The notes under the pieces: generated by a model
The model's input: the letters and a program-made list of their open reading frames with translations, nothing else
What the model was told of the DNA's origin: nothing
The model's database searches: none
In this document: positions 10,455 to 22,859 of the stretch, piece after piece
Layout: each line of letters starts with the position of its first letter
How positions within the stretch are numbered: the first letter of the stretch is position 1
DNA from: Mytilus californianus
Taxonomy: Eukaryota; Mollusca; Bivalvia; Mytilida; Mytilidae
DNA length: 64,000 nucleotides
NCBI RefSeq assembly: GCF_021869535.1
Contig: NW_026262690.1
Location: 64,674,995 to 64,738,994 of the forward strand
Direction of reading: 5' to 3'
Made by a program: the position numbers and the translations under genes

Positions 10455-12908
10455 CTGTGGCATAAAGATATAAAGAATTCTTATTACACCATTAATGCAA
10501 TACTGGGTTATTGTGAAAACCTTGGCTATAATAAATTCTTGTATGTCCCCATCACTTAAAGAAACATGGATCATTTTATGTCCCCACCCCTACATGCTGG
10601 TTTACCTCTTTCTGTACTTCTTCCAGATAAGGCTTAATAAACTACCTGTATCCAATCATATCTTATCTTATTTAAAAAAAATAATAAACAGTACTATTTA
10701 AACAGATAAAAATGACAGTTCCATTCAATTTGTATTCAATTTATCCAAAACTTACAACATAACCACAAATTCAAGATTTTTCATACTAATCTCCATTCCA
10801 TGCTTTAGTATATGCCATATTGTGTTTCAAAATTTCAGAACTTGCTATAAAATCCTTTATTCTGTCTTGAGATGACAAAAACAAAGATATTACACACTTA
10901 AAACATTGAATATGCAAAATACTCAGCTGTAAAGTTGCCTTTGTTGGCTGTATTAATCTATGAAAAAGCTGAATTATGTCCCTTGGGAGTATTCATTTCC
11001 AACAAAAGTCCTTTCAAGCAGTAGAAAATGAAAAATTATATATGCTTGATATAATAAAAGATAGAAACTACAAAATGAAGCACTATTGAAATTTTTGCCG
11101 CATGAATTGCCAAGAATGTGAACAATTCTTTGCACAGGAGAGTATAAATTCTATATAAATTAAGCCTCAATTGGGCCTCTTTTTTTCTTAGATGGACAAT
11201 TTTAACACTGAAAATGCTTCTATTAAGACCAAATATTGCCTAACTCCATAAACAGTACAAACTTAACCAGACAATTTCCCATTTTAATAGATTATGTCTT
11301 GAGAAATACCCAAGTGATACATTTAGGGAATTACGCAGCAAAAAAGGCAAATATTTCAGTTAAAAATATTTGTCGCGACTTGAATTCTGGTGTTTCCAAT
11401 TGAATTAATCATTGCGAAAGGTGAAAACAAATACAAAAGAACTAGAGTTTGGTGCATTTTATACAATATAGTTAATATTGAAATCCTAGAATAAATTTTT
11501 ATATCAGTACCCATCAATTTTACTTATTATGATGACTCAGCACTTTTCTCAACACAGTATTGGTCTCAGTGAAAAATTTCTATTCTTGGTGATAAAAATC
11601 AAATGTACTAATCAAAAGCTTCAAAATAGTGTAATATAACTGAAGTCTGATTGATTTTGATTTCCCTTGCTATCTTCAGTATACTGTGGCATAAAGATAT
11701 AAAGAATTCTTATTACACCATTAATGCAATACTGGGTTATTGTGAAAACCTTGGCTATAATAAATTCTTGTATGTCCCCATCACTTAAAGAAACATGGAT
11801 CATTTTATGTCCCCACCCCTACATGCTGGTTTACCTCTTTCTGTACTTCTTCCAGATAAGGCTTAATAAACTACCTGTATCCAATCATATCTTATCTTAT
11901 TTAAAAAAAATAATAAACAGTACTATTTAAACAGATAAAAATGACAGTTCCATTCAATTTGTATTCAATTTATCCAAAACTTACAACATAACCACAAATT
12001 CAAGATTTTTCATACTAATCTCCATTCCATGCTTTAGTATATGCCATATTGTGTTTCAAAATTTCAGAACTTGCTATAAAATCCTTTATTCTGTCTTGAG
12101 ATGACAAAAACAAAGATATTACACACTTAAAACATTGAATATGCAAAATACTCAGCTGTAAAGTTGCCTTTGTTGGCTGTATTAATCTATGAAAAAGCTG
12201 AATTATGTCCCTTGGGAGTATTCATTTCCAACAAAAGTCCTTTCAAGCAGTAGAAAATGAAAAATTATATATGCTTGATATAATAAAAGATAGAAACTAC
12301 AAAATGAAGCACTATTGAAATTTTTGCCGCATGAATTGCCAAGAATGTGAACAATTCTTTGCACAGGAGAGTATAAATTCTATATAAATTAAGCCTCAAT
12401 TGGGCCTCTTTTTTTCTTAGATGGACAATTTTAACACTGAAAATGCTTCTATTAAGACCAAATATTGCCTAACTCCATAAACAGTACAAACTTAACCAGA
12501 CAATTTCCCATTTTAATAGATTATGTCTTGAGAAATACCCAAGTGATACATTTAGGGAATTACGCAGCAAAAAAGGCAAATATTTCAGTTAAAAATATTT
12601 GTCGCGACTTGAATTCTGGTGTTTCCAATTGAATTAATCATTGCGAAAGGTGAAAACAAATACAAAAGAACTAGAGTTTGGTGCATTTTATACAATATAG
12701 TTAATATTGAAATCCTAGAATAAATTTTTATATCAGTACCCATCAATTTTACTTATTATGATGACTCAGCACTTTTCTCAACACAGTATTGGTCTCAGTG
12801 AAAAATTTCTATTCTTGGTGATAAAAATCAAATGTACTAATCAAAAGCTTCAAAATAGTGTAATATAACTGAAGTCTGATTGATTTTGATTTCCCTTGCT
12901 ATCTTCAG
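10455..12908. repeat. S units 3 and 4, head to tail
   Basis: Copies lie at 10455-11679 and 11684-12908, joined by TATA at 11680-11683. The junction reads CAGTATACTG, a palindrome. It is exactly the site that carries E elsewhere in the array, so this is an empty site. Confidence 0.85.
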
Positions 12909-12912
12909 TATA

Positions 12913-13347
12913 GGGAAAACGGTACTATTTATTCTGCCATAGGCGACAATACTAACATTTTCTAAATTTACCACTTTTTATAATAAAAACCTGGACAAAA
13001 CAGTTATTTGTGGTGTTAGTACTTTATTATTCTGTTTTAAAAATTAAAGCCAAATAGTATCATGACCAACTTCCAACGGAGCTTGTTTATGTTATCCATG
13101 CCCACCGTCATTTTACACCAAATTTATGAAATTTTGGAAGTCTTTTCGAATGATTCTCTAGAAAATATTTCAATGGGTTTCAAAATTTATATTATAAATA
13201 TACACACTGCAGTTATTCATAGATAAAAAAAAAATATATTGTACCCTTACATCCAATCACAGCGCTCCTAAGTTGACTTCCTTCACCTGCCTTGGGTACA
13301 CAAAAGGCCAACCTAATGCTGGGAAAATGTAATAGTACTATTTTCCC
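12913..13347. mobile_element. E unit 4
   Basis: A 435-bp copy with TATA on both sides. Confidence 0.85.
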
Positions 13348-13351
13348 TATA

Positions 13352-16300
13352 CTGTGGCATAAAGATATAAAGAATTCTTATTACACCATTAATGCAATAC
13401 TGGGTTATTGTGAAAACCTTGGCTATAATAAATTCTTGTATGTCCCCATCACTTAAAGAAACATGGATCATTTTATGTCCCCACCCCTACATGCTGGTTT
13501 ACCTCTTTCTGTACTTCTTCCAGATAAGGCTTAATAAACTACCTGTATCCAATCATATCTTATCTTATTTAAAAAAAATAATAAACAGTACTATTTAAAC
13601 AGATAAAAATGACAGTTCCATTCAATTTGTATTCAATTTATCCAAAACTTACAACATAACCACAAATTCAAGATTTTTCATACTAATCTCCATTCCATGC
13701 TTTAGTATATGCCATATTGTGTTTCAAAATTTCAGAACTTGCTATAAAATCCTTTATTCTGTCTTGAGATGACAAAAACAAAGATATTACACACTTAAAA
13801 CATTGAATATGCAAAATACTCAGCTGTAAAGTTGCCTTTGTTGGCTGTATTAATCTATGAAAAAGCTGAATTATGTCCCTTGGGAGTATTCATTTCCAAC
13901 AAAAGTCCTTTCAAGCAGTAGAAAATGAAAAATTATATATGCTTGATATAATAAAAGATAGAAACTACAAAATGAAGCACTATTGAAATTTTTGCCGCAT
14001 GAATTGCCAAGAATGTGAACAATTCTTTGCACAGGAGAGTATAAATTCTATATAAATTAAGCCTCAATTGGGCCTCTTTTTTTCTTAGATGGACAATTTT
14101 AACACTGAAAATGCTTCTATTAAGACCAAATATTGCCTAACTCCATAAACAGTACAAACTTAACCAGACAATTTCCCATTTTAATAGATTATGTCTTGAG
14201 AAATACCCAAGTGATACATTTAGGGAATTACGCAGCAAAAAAGGCAAATATTTCAGTTAAAAATATTTGTCGCGACTTGAATTCTGGTGTTTCCAATTGA
14301 ATTAATCATTGCGAAAGGTGAAAACAAATACAAAAGAACTAGAGTTTGGTGCATTTTATACAATATAGTTAATATTGAAATCCTAGAATAAATTTTTATA
14401 TCAGTACCCATCAATTTTACTTATTATGATGACTCAGCACTTTTCTCAACACAGTATTGGTCTCAGTGAAAAATTTCTATTCTTGGTGATAAAAATCAAA
14501 TGTACTAATCAAAAGCTTCAAAATAGTGTAATATAACTGAAGTCTGATTGATTTTGATTTCCCTTGCTATCTTCAGTATACTGTGGCATAAAGATATAAA
14601 GAATTCTTATTACACCATTAATGCAATACTGGGTTATTGTGAAAACCTTGGCTATAATAAATTCTTGTATGTCCCCATCACTTAAAGAAACATGGATCAT
14701 TTTATGTCCCCACCCCTACATGCTGGTTTACCTCTTTCTGTACTTCTTCCAGATAAGGCTTAATAAACTACCTGTATCCAATCATATCTTATCTTATTTA
14801 AAAAAAATAATAAACAGTACTATTTAAACAGATAAAAATGACAGTTCCATTCAATTTGTATTCAATTTATCCAAAACTTACAACATAACCACAAATTCAA
14901 GATTTTTCATACTAATCTCCATTCCATGCTTTAGTATATGCCATATTGTGTTTCAAAATTTCAGAACTTGCTATAAAATCCTTTATTCTGTCTTGAGATG
15001 ACAAAAACAAAGATATTACACACTTAAAACATTGAATATGCAAAATACTCAGCTGTAAAGTTGCCTTTGTTGGCTGTATTAATCTATGAAAAAGCTGAAT
15101 TATGTCCCTTGGGAGTATTCATTTCCAACAAAAGTCCTTTCAAGCAGTAGAAAATGAAAAATTATATATGCTTGATATAATAAAAGATAGAAACTACAAA
15201 ATGAAGCACTATTGAAATTTTTGCCGCATGAATTGCCAAGAATGTGAACAATTCTTTGCACAGGAGAGTATAAATTCTATATAAATTAAGCCTCAATTGG
15301 GCCTCTTTTTTTCTTAGATGGACAATTTTAACACTGAAAATGCTTCTATTAAGACCAAATATTGCCTAACTCCATAAACAGTACAAACTTAACCAGACAA
15401 TTTCCCATTTTAATAGATTATGTCTTGAGAAATACCCAAGTGATACATTTAGGGAATTACGCAGCAAAAAAGGCAAATATTTCAGTTAAAAATATTTGTC
15501 GCGACTTGAATTCTGGTGTTTCCAATTGAATTAATCATTGCGAAAGGTGAAAACAAATACAAAAGAACTAGAGTTTGGTGCATTTTATACAATATAGTTA
15601 ATATTGAAATCCTAGAATAAATTTTTATATCAGTACCCATCAATTTTACTTATTATGATGACTCAGCACTTTTCTCAACACAGTATTGGTCTCAGTGAAA
15701 AATTTCTATTCTTGGTGATAAAAATCAAATGTACTAATCAAAAGCTTCAAAATAGTGTAATATAACTGAAGTCTGATTGATTTTGATTTCCCTTGCTATC
15801 TTCAGTATACTGTGGCATAAAGATATAAAGAATTCTTATTACACCATTAATGCAATACTGGGTTATTGTGAAAACCTTGGCTATAATAAATTCTTGTATG
15901 TCCCCATCACTTAAAGAAACATGGATCATTTTATGTCCCCACCCCTACATGCTGGTTTACCTCTTTCTGTACTTCTTCCAGATAAGGCTTAATAAACTAC
16001 CTGTATCCAATCATATCTTATCTTATTTAAAAAAAATAATAAACAGTACTATTTAAACAGATAAAAATGACAGTTCCATTCAATTTGTATTCAATTTATC
16101 CAAAACTTACAACATAACCACAAATTCAAGATTTTTCATACTAATCTCCATTCCATGCTTTAGTATATGCCATATTGTGTTTCAAAATTTCAGAACTTGC
16201 TATAAAATCCTTTATTCTGTCTTGAGATGACAAAAACAAAGATATTACACACTTAAAACATTGAATATGCAAAATACTCAGCTGTAAAGTTGCCTTTGTT

Positions 16301-17034
16301 GGCTGTATTAATCTATGAAAAAGCTGAATTATGTCCCTTGGGAGTATTCATTTCCAACAAAAGTCCTTTCAAGCAGTAGAAAATGAAAAATTATATATGC
16401 TTGATATAATAAAAGATAGAAACTACAAAATGAAGCACTATTGAAATTTTTGCCGCATGAATTGCCAAGAATGTGAACAATTCTTTGCACAGGAGAGTAT
16501 AAATTCTATATAAATTAAGCCTCAATTGGGCCTCTTTTTTTCTTAGATGGACAATTTTAACACTGAAAATGCTTCTATTAAGACCAAATATTGCCTAACT
16601 CCATAAACAGTACAAACTTAACCAGACAATTTCCCATTTTAATAGATTATGTCTTGAGAAATACCCAAGTGATACATTTAGGGAATTACGCAGCAAAAAA
16701 GGCAAATATTTCAGTTAAAAATATTTGTCGCGACTTGAATTCTGGTGTTTCCAATTGAATTAATCATTGCGAAAGGTGAAAACAAATACAAAAGAACTAG
16801 AGTTTGGTGCATTTTATACAATATAGTTAATATTGAAATCCTAGAATAAATTTTTATATCAGTACCCATCAATTTTACTTATTATGATGACTCAGCACTT
16901 TTCTCAACACAGTATTGGTCTCAGTGAAAAATTTCTATTCTTGGTGATAAAAATCAAATGTACTAATCAAAAGCTTCAAAATAGTGTAATATAACTGAAG
17001 TCTGATTGATTTTGATTTCCCTTGCTATCTTCAG
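13352..17034. repeat. S units 5, 6 and 7, head to tail
   Basis: Copies lie at 13352-14576, 14581-15805 and 15810-17034, with TATA at 14577-14580 and 15806-15809 (two more E-empty junctions). Confidence 0.85.
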
Positions 17035-17038
17035 TATA

Positions 17039-17473
17039 GGGAAAACGGTACTATTTATTCTGCCATAGGCGACAATACTAACATTTTCTAAATTTACCAC
17101 TTTTTATAATAAAAACCTGGACAAAACAGTTATTTGTGGTGTTAGTACTTTATTATTCTGTTTTAAAAATTAAAGCCAAATAGTATCATGACCAACTTCC
17201 AACGGAGCTTGTTTATGTTATCCATGCCCACCGTCATTTTACACCAAATTTATGAAATTTTGGAAGTCTTTTCGAATGATTCTCTAGAAAATATTTCAAT
17301 GGGTTTCAAAATTTATATTATAAATATACACACTGCAGTTATTCATAGATAAAAAAAAAATATATTGTACCCTTACATCCAATCACAGCGCTCCTAAGTT
17401 GACTTCCTTCACCTGCCTTGGGTACACAAAAGGCCAACCTAATGCTGGGAAAATGTAATAGTACTATTTTCCC
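17039..17473. mobile_element. E unit 5 (right outer copy)
   Basis: A 435-bp copy. The left flank is TATA (17035-17038). The right flank is TTTA (17474-17477), matching the left edge of the whole array. Confidence 0.85.
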
Positions 17474-17477
17474 TTTA

Positions 17478-18970
17478 CTGATCATACTGATGAAGGATAT
17501 CTGTTATCCGAAATATTTATAGATACTGGCTTGTATTTAATGTTTCCTTGTTATAATATTGGGGTTGTTTTGTACACTTTTTACGTGTATACATATATAT
17601 ATGTATATATACTTTGAGATTGTACTTTGAGATTGTAATACATGCAATTTTCTATATTTTTTACATGATTTGATATTTATATTACGCTTTGTATTTTAGA
17701 TTTTTTCAAATATCTTAATAGTTATATGTACAACTAGACGTGAAGTATTGATTAAGAACGACATTTTATCTATGTGATGAATCTTTTGCCAGACTATTTA
17801 TTTTAACAAATTTAGTGTTGATACGACATATACTGTGTTATACAGTGTTAAACCGTCATCAATCAATCAATGAACCTTTCAAACTTCTTTATGCTGGATT
17901 CTTTGTTGTTTAAGATCACATGATTATACCATTTTTCATCTTGTATTTAATTTTGTTTTGTGACCGTGGTGTTTTGATCCAGCTAGGACTTGCCATCAAA
18001 TCATTTTATGCAAAATGCTTGACTCATAAATGGCAATAACCAAGTTTTTTTTTGTCAGAACACAAATATTTTTACCAAATGGCAAGCATATTTGTTTAGA
18101 TTATATTGATACTCATTATGTAATCATACTATTTATTGCTCAAACATAGTGTTAAAACGTGAAATAATTCCGTAATATTGCTGAGGTATGATAATGGATC
18201 TCACAAGATGGTTGACTCTTAAACATATTTTTTCCGTTTCCTGGACTTCTTCCTGGTGTTACCTTGTAAAGCAGAGGAGTATAAATGTGTGTAGGTGTGT
18301 CTAATTATGAATGTTATTTGTTAAAAATGACTGTAAATGTGATTAAAAAAATGAAAACAAATATTGCCTAGAGGGTTTTCTTTTTTTTGGTGAATAGGAT
18401 AGTAAATATTAGCTCTTTTTAGATTTCCTCCTCTTTAAAGATTTAAGGAACAAAAACTTTCTAAAATCAATCACTACGTCTTCTATAACTTTTATCTTGC
18501 AATCGGGCAAACATTGTTAAAGCTCCTTTGCAAAGTAAACAAAAATGATAAAACGATTTCTAGAAATACAAATCAATTATTGAAGAGTATAAGTTAACAT
18601 ATTGATGGGTCTTTTCTGATTTTATATTGTTCTGTGATTGCTGTCTCATTTACGCAAACTCCATATTTTCTTTTGTTCATATTAAGACTTTCCCTCTCAC
18701 CCAAAATGACAGTCGGGATAAAAACCATAAGTTTACCAATATACATTTAAAATTGAACAATGTTAAACATAGGAGTAAAACGGATTGACAAGAAAATATG
18801 GTATTTTTGTCTTAATAGTAATTTTCGTTTGGTCATTGAAATTCTCCAATTTTCTACGACATAAGTTTTTTGTTATTTTCCTTTGGTATATTCTCCCTTT
18901 TTCATTTAATGTCCTGAACAAACTCGATGTATTTTGTTTAATACACAAATTCTACAAACGGTGGCTGTAT
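17478..18970. other. noncoding, with a dispersed ~400-bp repeat copy
   Basis: Around 17845-17880 is a SINE-like tail (gttaaaccg and then catcaatcaatcaatg). From about 17880 to 18260 lies a diverged copy of a repeat also seen at 40700-41060, 41090-41340 and 50955-51310. The 101-codon frame at 18785-19090 runs into the next repeat and is not gene-like. Confidence 0.45.
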
Positions 18971-18973
18971 AAA

Positions 18974-19550
18974 GGAGCAGGGGCAATAAGCCCCTTATTT
19001 GGCCCAAATATTAGTACAAATTCAAAAGTTATCATACATATCCTTAAATTTGTTCTTACTAGACTATGGTACAAGGTTTTCAGAAAATAAAAACAAATTT
19101 CACATTAAACGAGCTACCATGGCAACAAACCATGACGAAATTTGTATATTTTATAAAATTTCTTGAATTTCCTTGTTTTTCATCAAATTCTAAGTATATT
19201 TAAGATATGCAAAGTATGTGCGCACCCAAGAAACAACTTTATATTTGGTGAGATTATTTCAATAGTTATATTAAAGCTTCTCTTAAATTATTTTGTTGTT
19301 TCTTGGCTGCGCACGATGTTTCCGTAATGGAAATAACGATGGAAAATTGCACAAATACGCATTTTTCATCTTTTTCATGAAAACGGTACATATTATGACG
19401 TAACTGTGACGTCATCATATAAACAATCTTATGTTTTTCATTTATATTTCTTCACTCTATGCATTTCCAAACATTATGTGCCAATTTGAAATAGTTGTCA
19501 AACATTTTATTTTCTTGGGCCAAAACGGGGCCTTATAATGCCCCTTCTCC
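18974..19550 (+). mobile_element. 577-bp MITE-like element, copy 1
   Basis: It starts ggagcaggggcaataag and ends aatgccccttctcc, with imperfect inverted ends of about 30 bp (GGAGnAGGGGCA and then TTTGGCCCAA). An inverted copy lies at 38870-39450 with the same internal order: ccatggcaaca block, a gcgcacccaagaaacaac block, ttcatgaaaacg, atgacgt. There is no coding capacity. Confidence 0.75.
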
Positions 19551-19654
19551 AAATTTAGTGCATGAAAGTAATATTAATTAAAAAATTCACATGTTCAAAC
19601 CACTATAAGTGTGATAAATATGATATATCAATTAATTACATTCATATGCGTGTG

Positions 19655-19860
19655 AAATAAGGCGACATTAGTTTACCGATGTTTAAATCTCGTAAATCGA
19701 TAAGGAAGAGACAAATCAAGGTAACAAACAAGAACTGAATGTATCGCGTGGACTCCAAAAAGAGCGAGACTGGTTGCATCGTATCCTGCTATGCATGCTT
19801 TACCGGCCTTTTGAATCCACACTCAGTAAAAATGTCACATTCGGGACTAGGGAATGCATA
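19655..19860 (+). repeat. dispersed repeat (aaatcgataaggaagagac)
   Basis: The block ttaccgatgtttaaatctcg, aaatcgataaggaagagac, ggtaacaaac and then a gagcgagac motif is shared with 59478-59640. Confidence 0.65.
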
Positions 19861-19939
19861 ATACTTCTAGAAAAGAATATTGTAATGACATATTGATTAT
19901 CGACTCAGTTTTTTTTAATTGTTATCAAATCAACTGCGT

Positions 19940-20222
19940 CTCAAGGAGAAGCGAAAGATACCAAAGGGACATTAAAACTCGGAAGCCGAAAAATAAACTG
20001 ACAACGCCACATATGCTACGCGGTTTTTGATATATAAAAGATATTTAAAAAAACTAATAAAATTGAGAATGGAAACGGGGAATGTGTCAAAGAGACAGCA
20101 ACTCGACCAAAGAGAAGAGCAGAAAAAAGAGCCCAAGGCCACCAATTGTTCTTCAACGCAGCGAGAAAATCCCGCAGCCAGTGGTGGGCTTCAGTTGGCC
20201 CATAAACAAAAAAAATCAAATT
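19940..20222 (-). mobile_element. retroelement 3' noncoding fragments (minus)
   Basis: 19945-20010 matches the tail gatacc...gggacatt...ctgacaacg seen at 1745 and, reversed, at 42700-42780. 20054-20222 matches the 3' end at 45927-46090, with the ggggaatgtgtcaaagagac motif. Both are read on the minus strand and are truncated. Confidence 0.55.
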
Positions 20223-20608
20223 TATTCATATAAAATGGTATTTTACGCAAATAGAGACGTTAGCATTAACCTTTGCGCTGTTATAATTACCAGTGCATAA
20301 ACTTTCTCCAGTTTGAAAATTTTGTCCCCCCTCCCACACCCACCACCAATCCCAAGCATCAGGAATAATCAACCCGGTGTATCAAAAAGGCTTGCTCGTT
20401 CGGGACAATGTTATTCTAAAAGCGCCCAATGTAATTTTAAATATTTGAATACAAATCATTTATCAAATGCATGTGTACTAGTTCATTTATCAAATTCTCA
20501 GTTTTACATTCATAATTTCGGGAATTTTCACTAAGTAGGTCAGTCGTTTTAGACACAAAAGATCACATTTATTGACTAAAAATGTGAGAAATCATTACAA
20601 TCTACATG

Positions 20609-20950
20609 ATGTGAGGGTCTGGATGGGGATCCTTAATTTCTGCATTTATTAATGTTTAGGACATTTTTCTTTATCTTTCAAAATATGGCTTATTCTGTAA
20701 AATTCTCATGAAAATGATTGTACTATTATATTTTCATGTAATTTGGTGATTTTTTTATTCTGTACATCGTTAATTTCTGTAATAAGTATTGTACTACCTA
20801 ATCCCTTTATTTTCCTCGTTTATTCTTTATACTTTTGCACCGCATTATTCTTTATTATTTGTACTTTTTGTAAATTTTTGTTCTATTCATTATTTATTTT
20901 GGACATTATTCTCCATTTTATTCTCTATTTTGTTAACCCCATTCAAACCC
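20609..20950 (+). repeat. dispersed T-rich repeat (gagggtctggatggg)
   Basis: It begins gagggtctggatgggg and continues as T-rich sequence with repeated ttattct. A related copy is at 38625-38860. The open frames here are low-complexity translations. Confidence 0.55.
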
Positions 20951-21856
20951 TCTTATAATATAATAATAAGGAAGGGAAGCATTCATATAGGAAGTAATAT
21001 GAACTGAAAAGGTTAGATACTAGAATGGACTGAATTTCCAATTGTATATGAGAATTTCGTATACTTTATAAATAGTCCCAATAAACAGGATTTTCCAAAT
21101 AAGCAATGTCTTACGATGTTGATTAGTCAGTTTCAAAAGAAATATGCTACTATGGGGGTGTTTAATGACCTTGAATATCCATAATTTAAGGTTCTCGCAC
21201 GGTCGGCAATGAAATATGAGAAACAAAAATCGGTATAACAATGACGGACTGAGGATTTCCACATATTTAAGATATATAACTGTGTTATGTTTTTAAGCTC
21301 CATTGTACTTTACTGCCATATATATGTGTGTTCAATTTTTTAGCATGATTCATATGTTTTTGTATAATAACTTTTTTTTAAAATTTTATATTGACAGAAT
21401 TGTAAAAAACTTTTTATTATTAATGAGTTTTATTTTTGTAAACATAAAAAGGATTTTACCGTCTCAGAACTTGAGTCATATTATTATTTGCTTAACATTT
21501 ACGTATTTTAAGGTGTCAAATAAACGATCTTTTAAGATAACATCTCTTTAAAAGCTGTTTATCCTTTTTTATATTGTATATTGAATTGGTCGTTATTTTC
21601 CCTCTGACGGAAAATATATACTACCAATTAGCCCTATGATTGCCTAAAACCGCAATTTTGACAGATTTGTTGTATGTATTCTAGAAATTATATGTGAAAG
21701 AAATCTTTAATCAAAACCAAAATTCTGATAAAAGTGAAGCTAATATAGTGCCTTTTGGAAACAACGAGAGGTCCTTCGATTCAAATTTTACAATATAATT
21801 TATTTAACAAGTAAAATTTACATTTCGGTATCAATAAGGGTCGACTATTTGATTTT

Positions 21857-21927
21857 TATACGACCGCAAAAAAATTTTGCGGTCGTATATTGGTATGACG
21901 TTGGCGTCGTCGTCGTCGTCGTCGTCC
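21857..21927. repeat. hairpin plus GTC microsatellite
   Basis: 21857-21889 is a perfect hairpin (tacgaccgcaaaa with its inverse). A (CGT)n tract follows at 21905-21927. Together they head the 161-bp tandem array that follows. Confidence 0.75.
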
Positions 21928-21939
21928 GAAGACACATTG

Positions 21940-22850
21940 GTTTTCGCACTCTAACTTTAGTTTAAGTGAATGGATCTCTATGAAATTTTACCATAAGGTT
22001 CAATACCACAAAAGGAAGGTTTGGATTGATTTTTGGGGTTATGGTACCAACAGTTAAGGAATTAGGGGCCAAAAAGGGGCCAAAAATAAGCATTTTTGTA
22101 ACTTCCAGACATAACTTGTGTGTTAGTGTATGGATCTCTCTGACATTGTAACACGAGGTTCCATATCACAAAGGGAATGCTGGGATTGATTTTGGGGGTA
22201 ACTGCCTCAAAATTTTAGGAATTAGGGGCCAAAAAAGGGGCAAAAAACAAGCATTTTTCTAGTTTCATGACAATAACTTGTGTTTAAGTGTATGGATCTT
22301 TCTGATATTGTACTACAAGGTTCCATATCACAAAGGGAAAGCTGGAATTGAGTTCTGGGGTAATTGCCCAAAACGTTTAGGAATAAGGGCCAAAAAGGGG
22401 CCAAAAATAAGCATTTTTCAAGTTTCCAGACAATAACTTGTGTTCAAGTGTATGGATCTCTCTGAAATTGTACTGCAAGGTATCATACCACAAAGGGAAG
22501 GCTGGGATTGATTTTGGGGGTAATTGCCTAAAAATTTTAGGAATAAGGGACCAAAAAGGGGCCAAAAATAAGCATTTTTCCAGTTTCCAGACAATAACTT
22601 GTGTTCAAGTGTATGGATCTCTCTGAAATTGTACTGCAAGGTATCATACCACAAAGGGAAGGCTGGGATTGATTTTGGGGCTAATTGTCTCAAAATTTTA
22701 GGAATTTTGGGCCAAAAAGGGGCCAAAAAAACAAGCATTTTTCTAGTTTCCAGACAATAACTTGTGTTCAAGTGTATGGATCTCTCTGAAATTGTGCTGC
22801 AAGGTTCCATACCACAAAGGGAAGGCTGGGATTGAGTTTGGGGGTGATGA
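21940..22850. repeat. 161-bp tandem array, about six copies
   Basis: The marker tggatct recurs at 21971, 22131, 22293, 22453, 22614 and 22777 (spacings 160, 162, 160, 161, 163). Monomers share acaataacttgtgttcaagt and a ggggccaaaaa block. The first two copies are the most diverged. The 149-codon minus-strand frame at 22418-22867 is only translated repeat. The layout (hairpin, microsatellite, ~160-bp core repeats) resembles pearl-type elements of bivalves. Confidence 0.8.
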
Positions 22851-22859
22851 ATCATAAGG

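Larger units (their letters stand above)
6676..17477. mobile_element. composite E/S array, 10,794 bp, flanked by TTTA duplication
   Basis: Five 435-bp E units and seven 1225-bp S units are arranged E S E S E S S E S S S E. All eleven internal junctions are the four bases TATA (5x435 + 7x1225 + 11x4 = 10,794). The outer ends are E termini, and both abut TTTA (6676-6679 and 17474-17477). Unit lengths are exactly constant, and I saw no base differences in the stretches I compared. E has transposon-like inverted ends. The matching outer TTTA suggests either insertion of the whole E...E block using the outermost ends, or insertion of one E followed by recombination with circular E-S DNA. Confidence 0.85.

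Noticed and set aside
7159..16056. Identical 68-codon and 60-codon open frames repeated in the S units
   Set aside because: They recur only because the DNA is tandemly repeated. They lack protein-like composition, start context or splice support, and the minus-strand frame exists only where two S units join.
6680..17473. CRISPR-like or rDNA-like tandem organisation
   Set aside because: Units are over 1.2 kb with no spacers, and show no rRNA similarity; inverted E ends and 4-bp junctions point to mobile DNA.
18785..19090. 101-codon plus-strand frame
   Set aside because: It runs from unique AT-rich sequence into the 577-bp MITE-like element. Low complexity and no motif.
20743..21007. Hydrophobic frames resembling membrane proteins
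   Set aside because: They arise from T-rich repeat DNA (ttattct runs) and are not supported by codon or splice signals.
21857..22850. Assignment of the 161-bp array to Helitrons
   Set aside because: A hairpin is present, but I could not find a CTRR-type 3' end or a TC 5' start, so only the architectural resemblance is reported.
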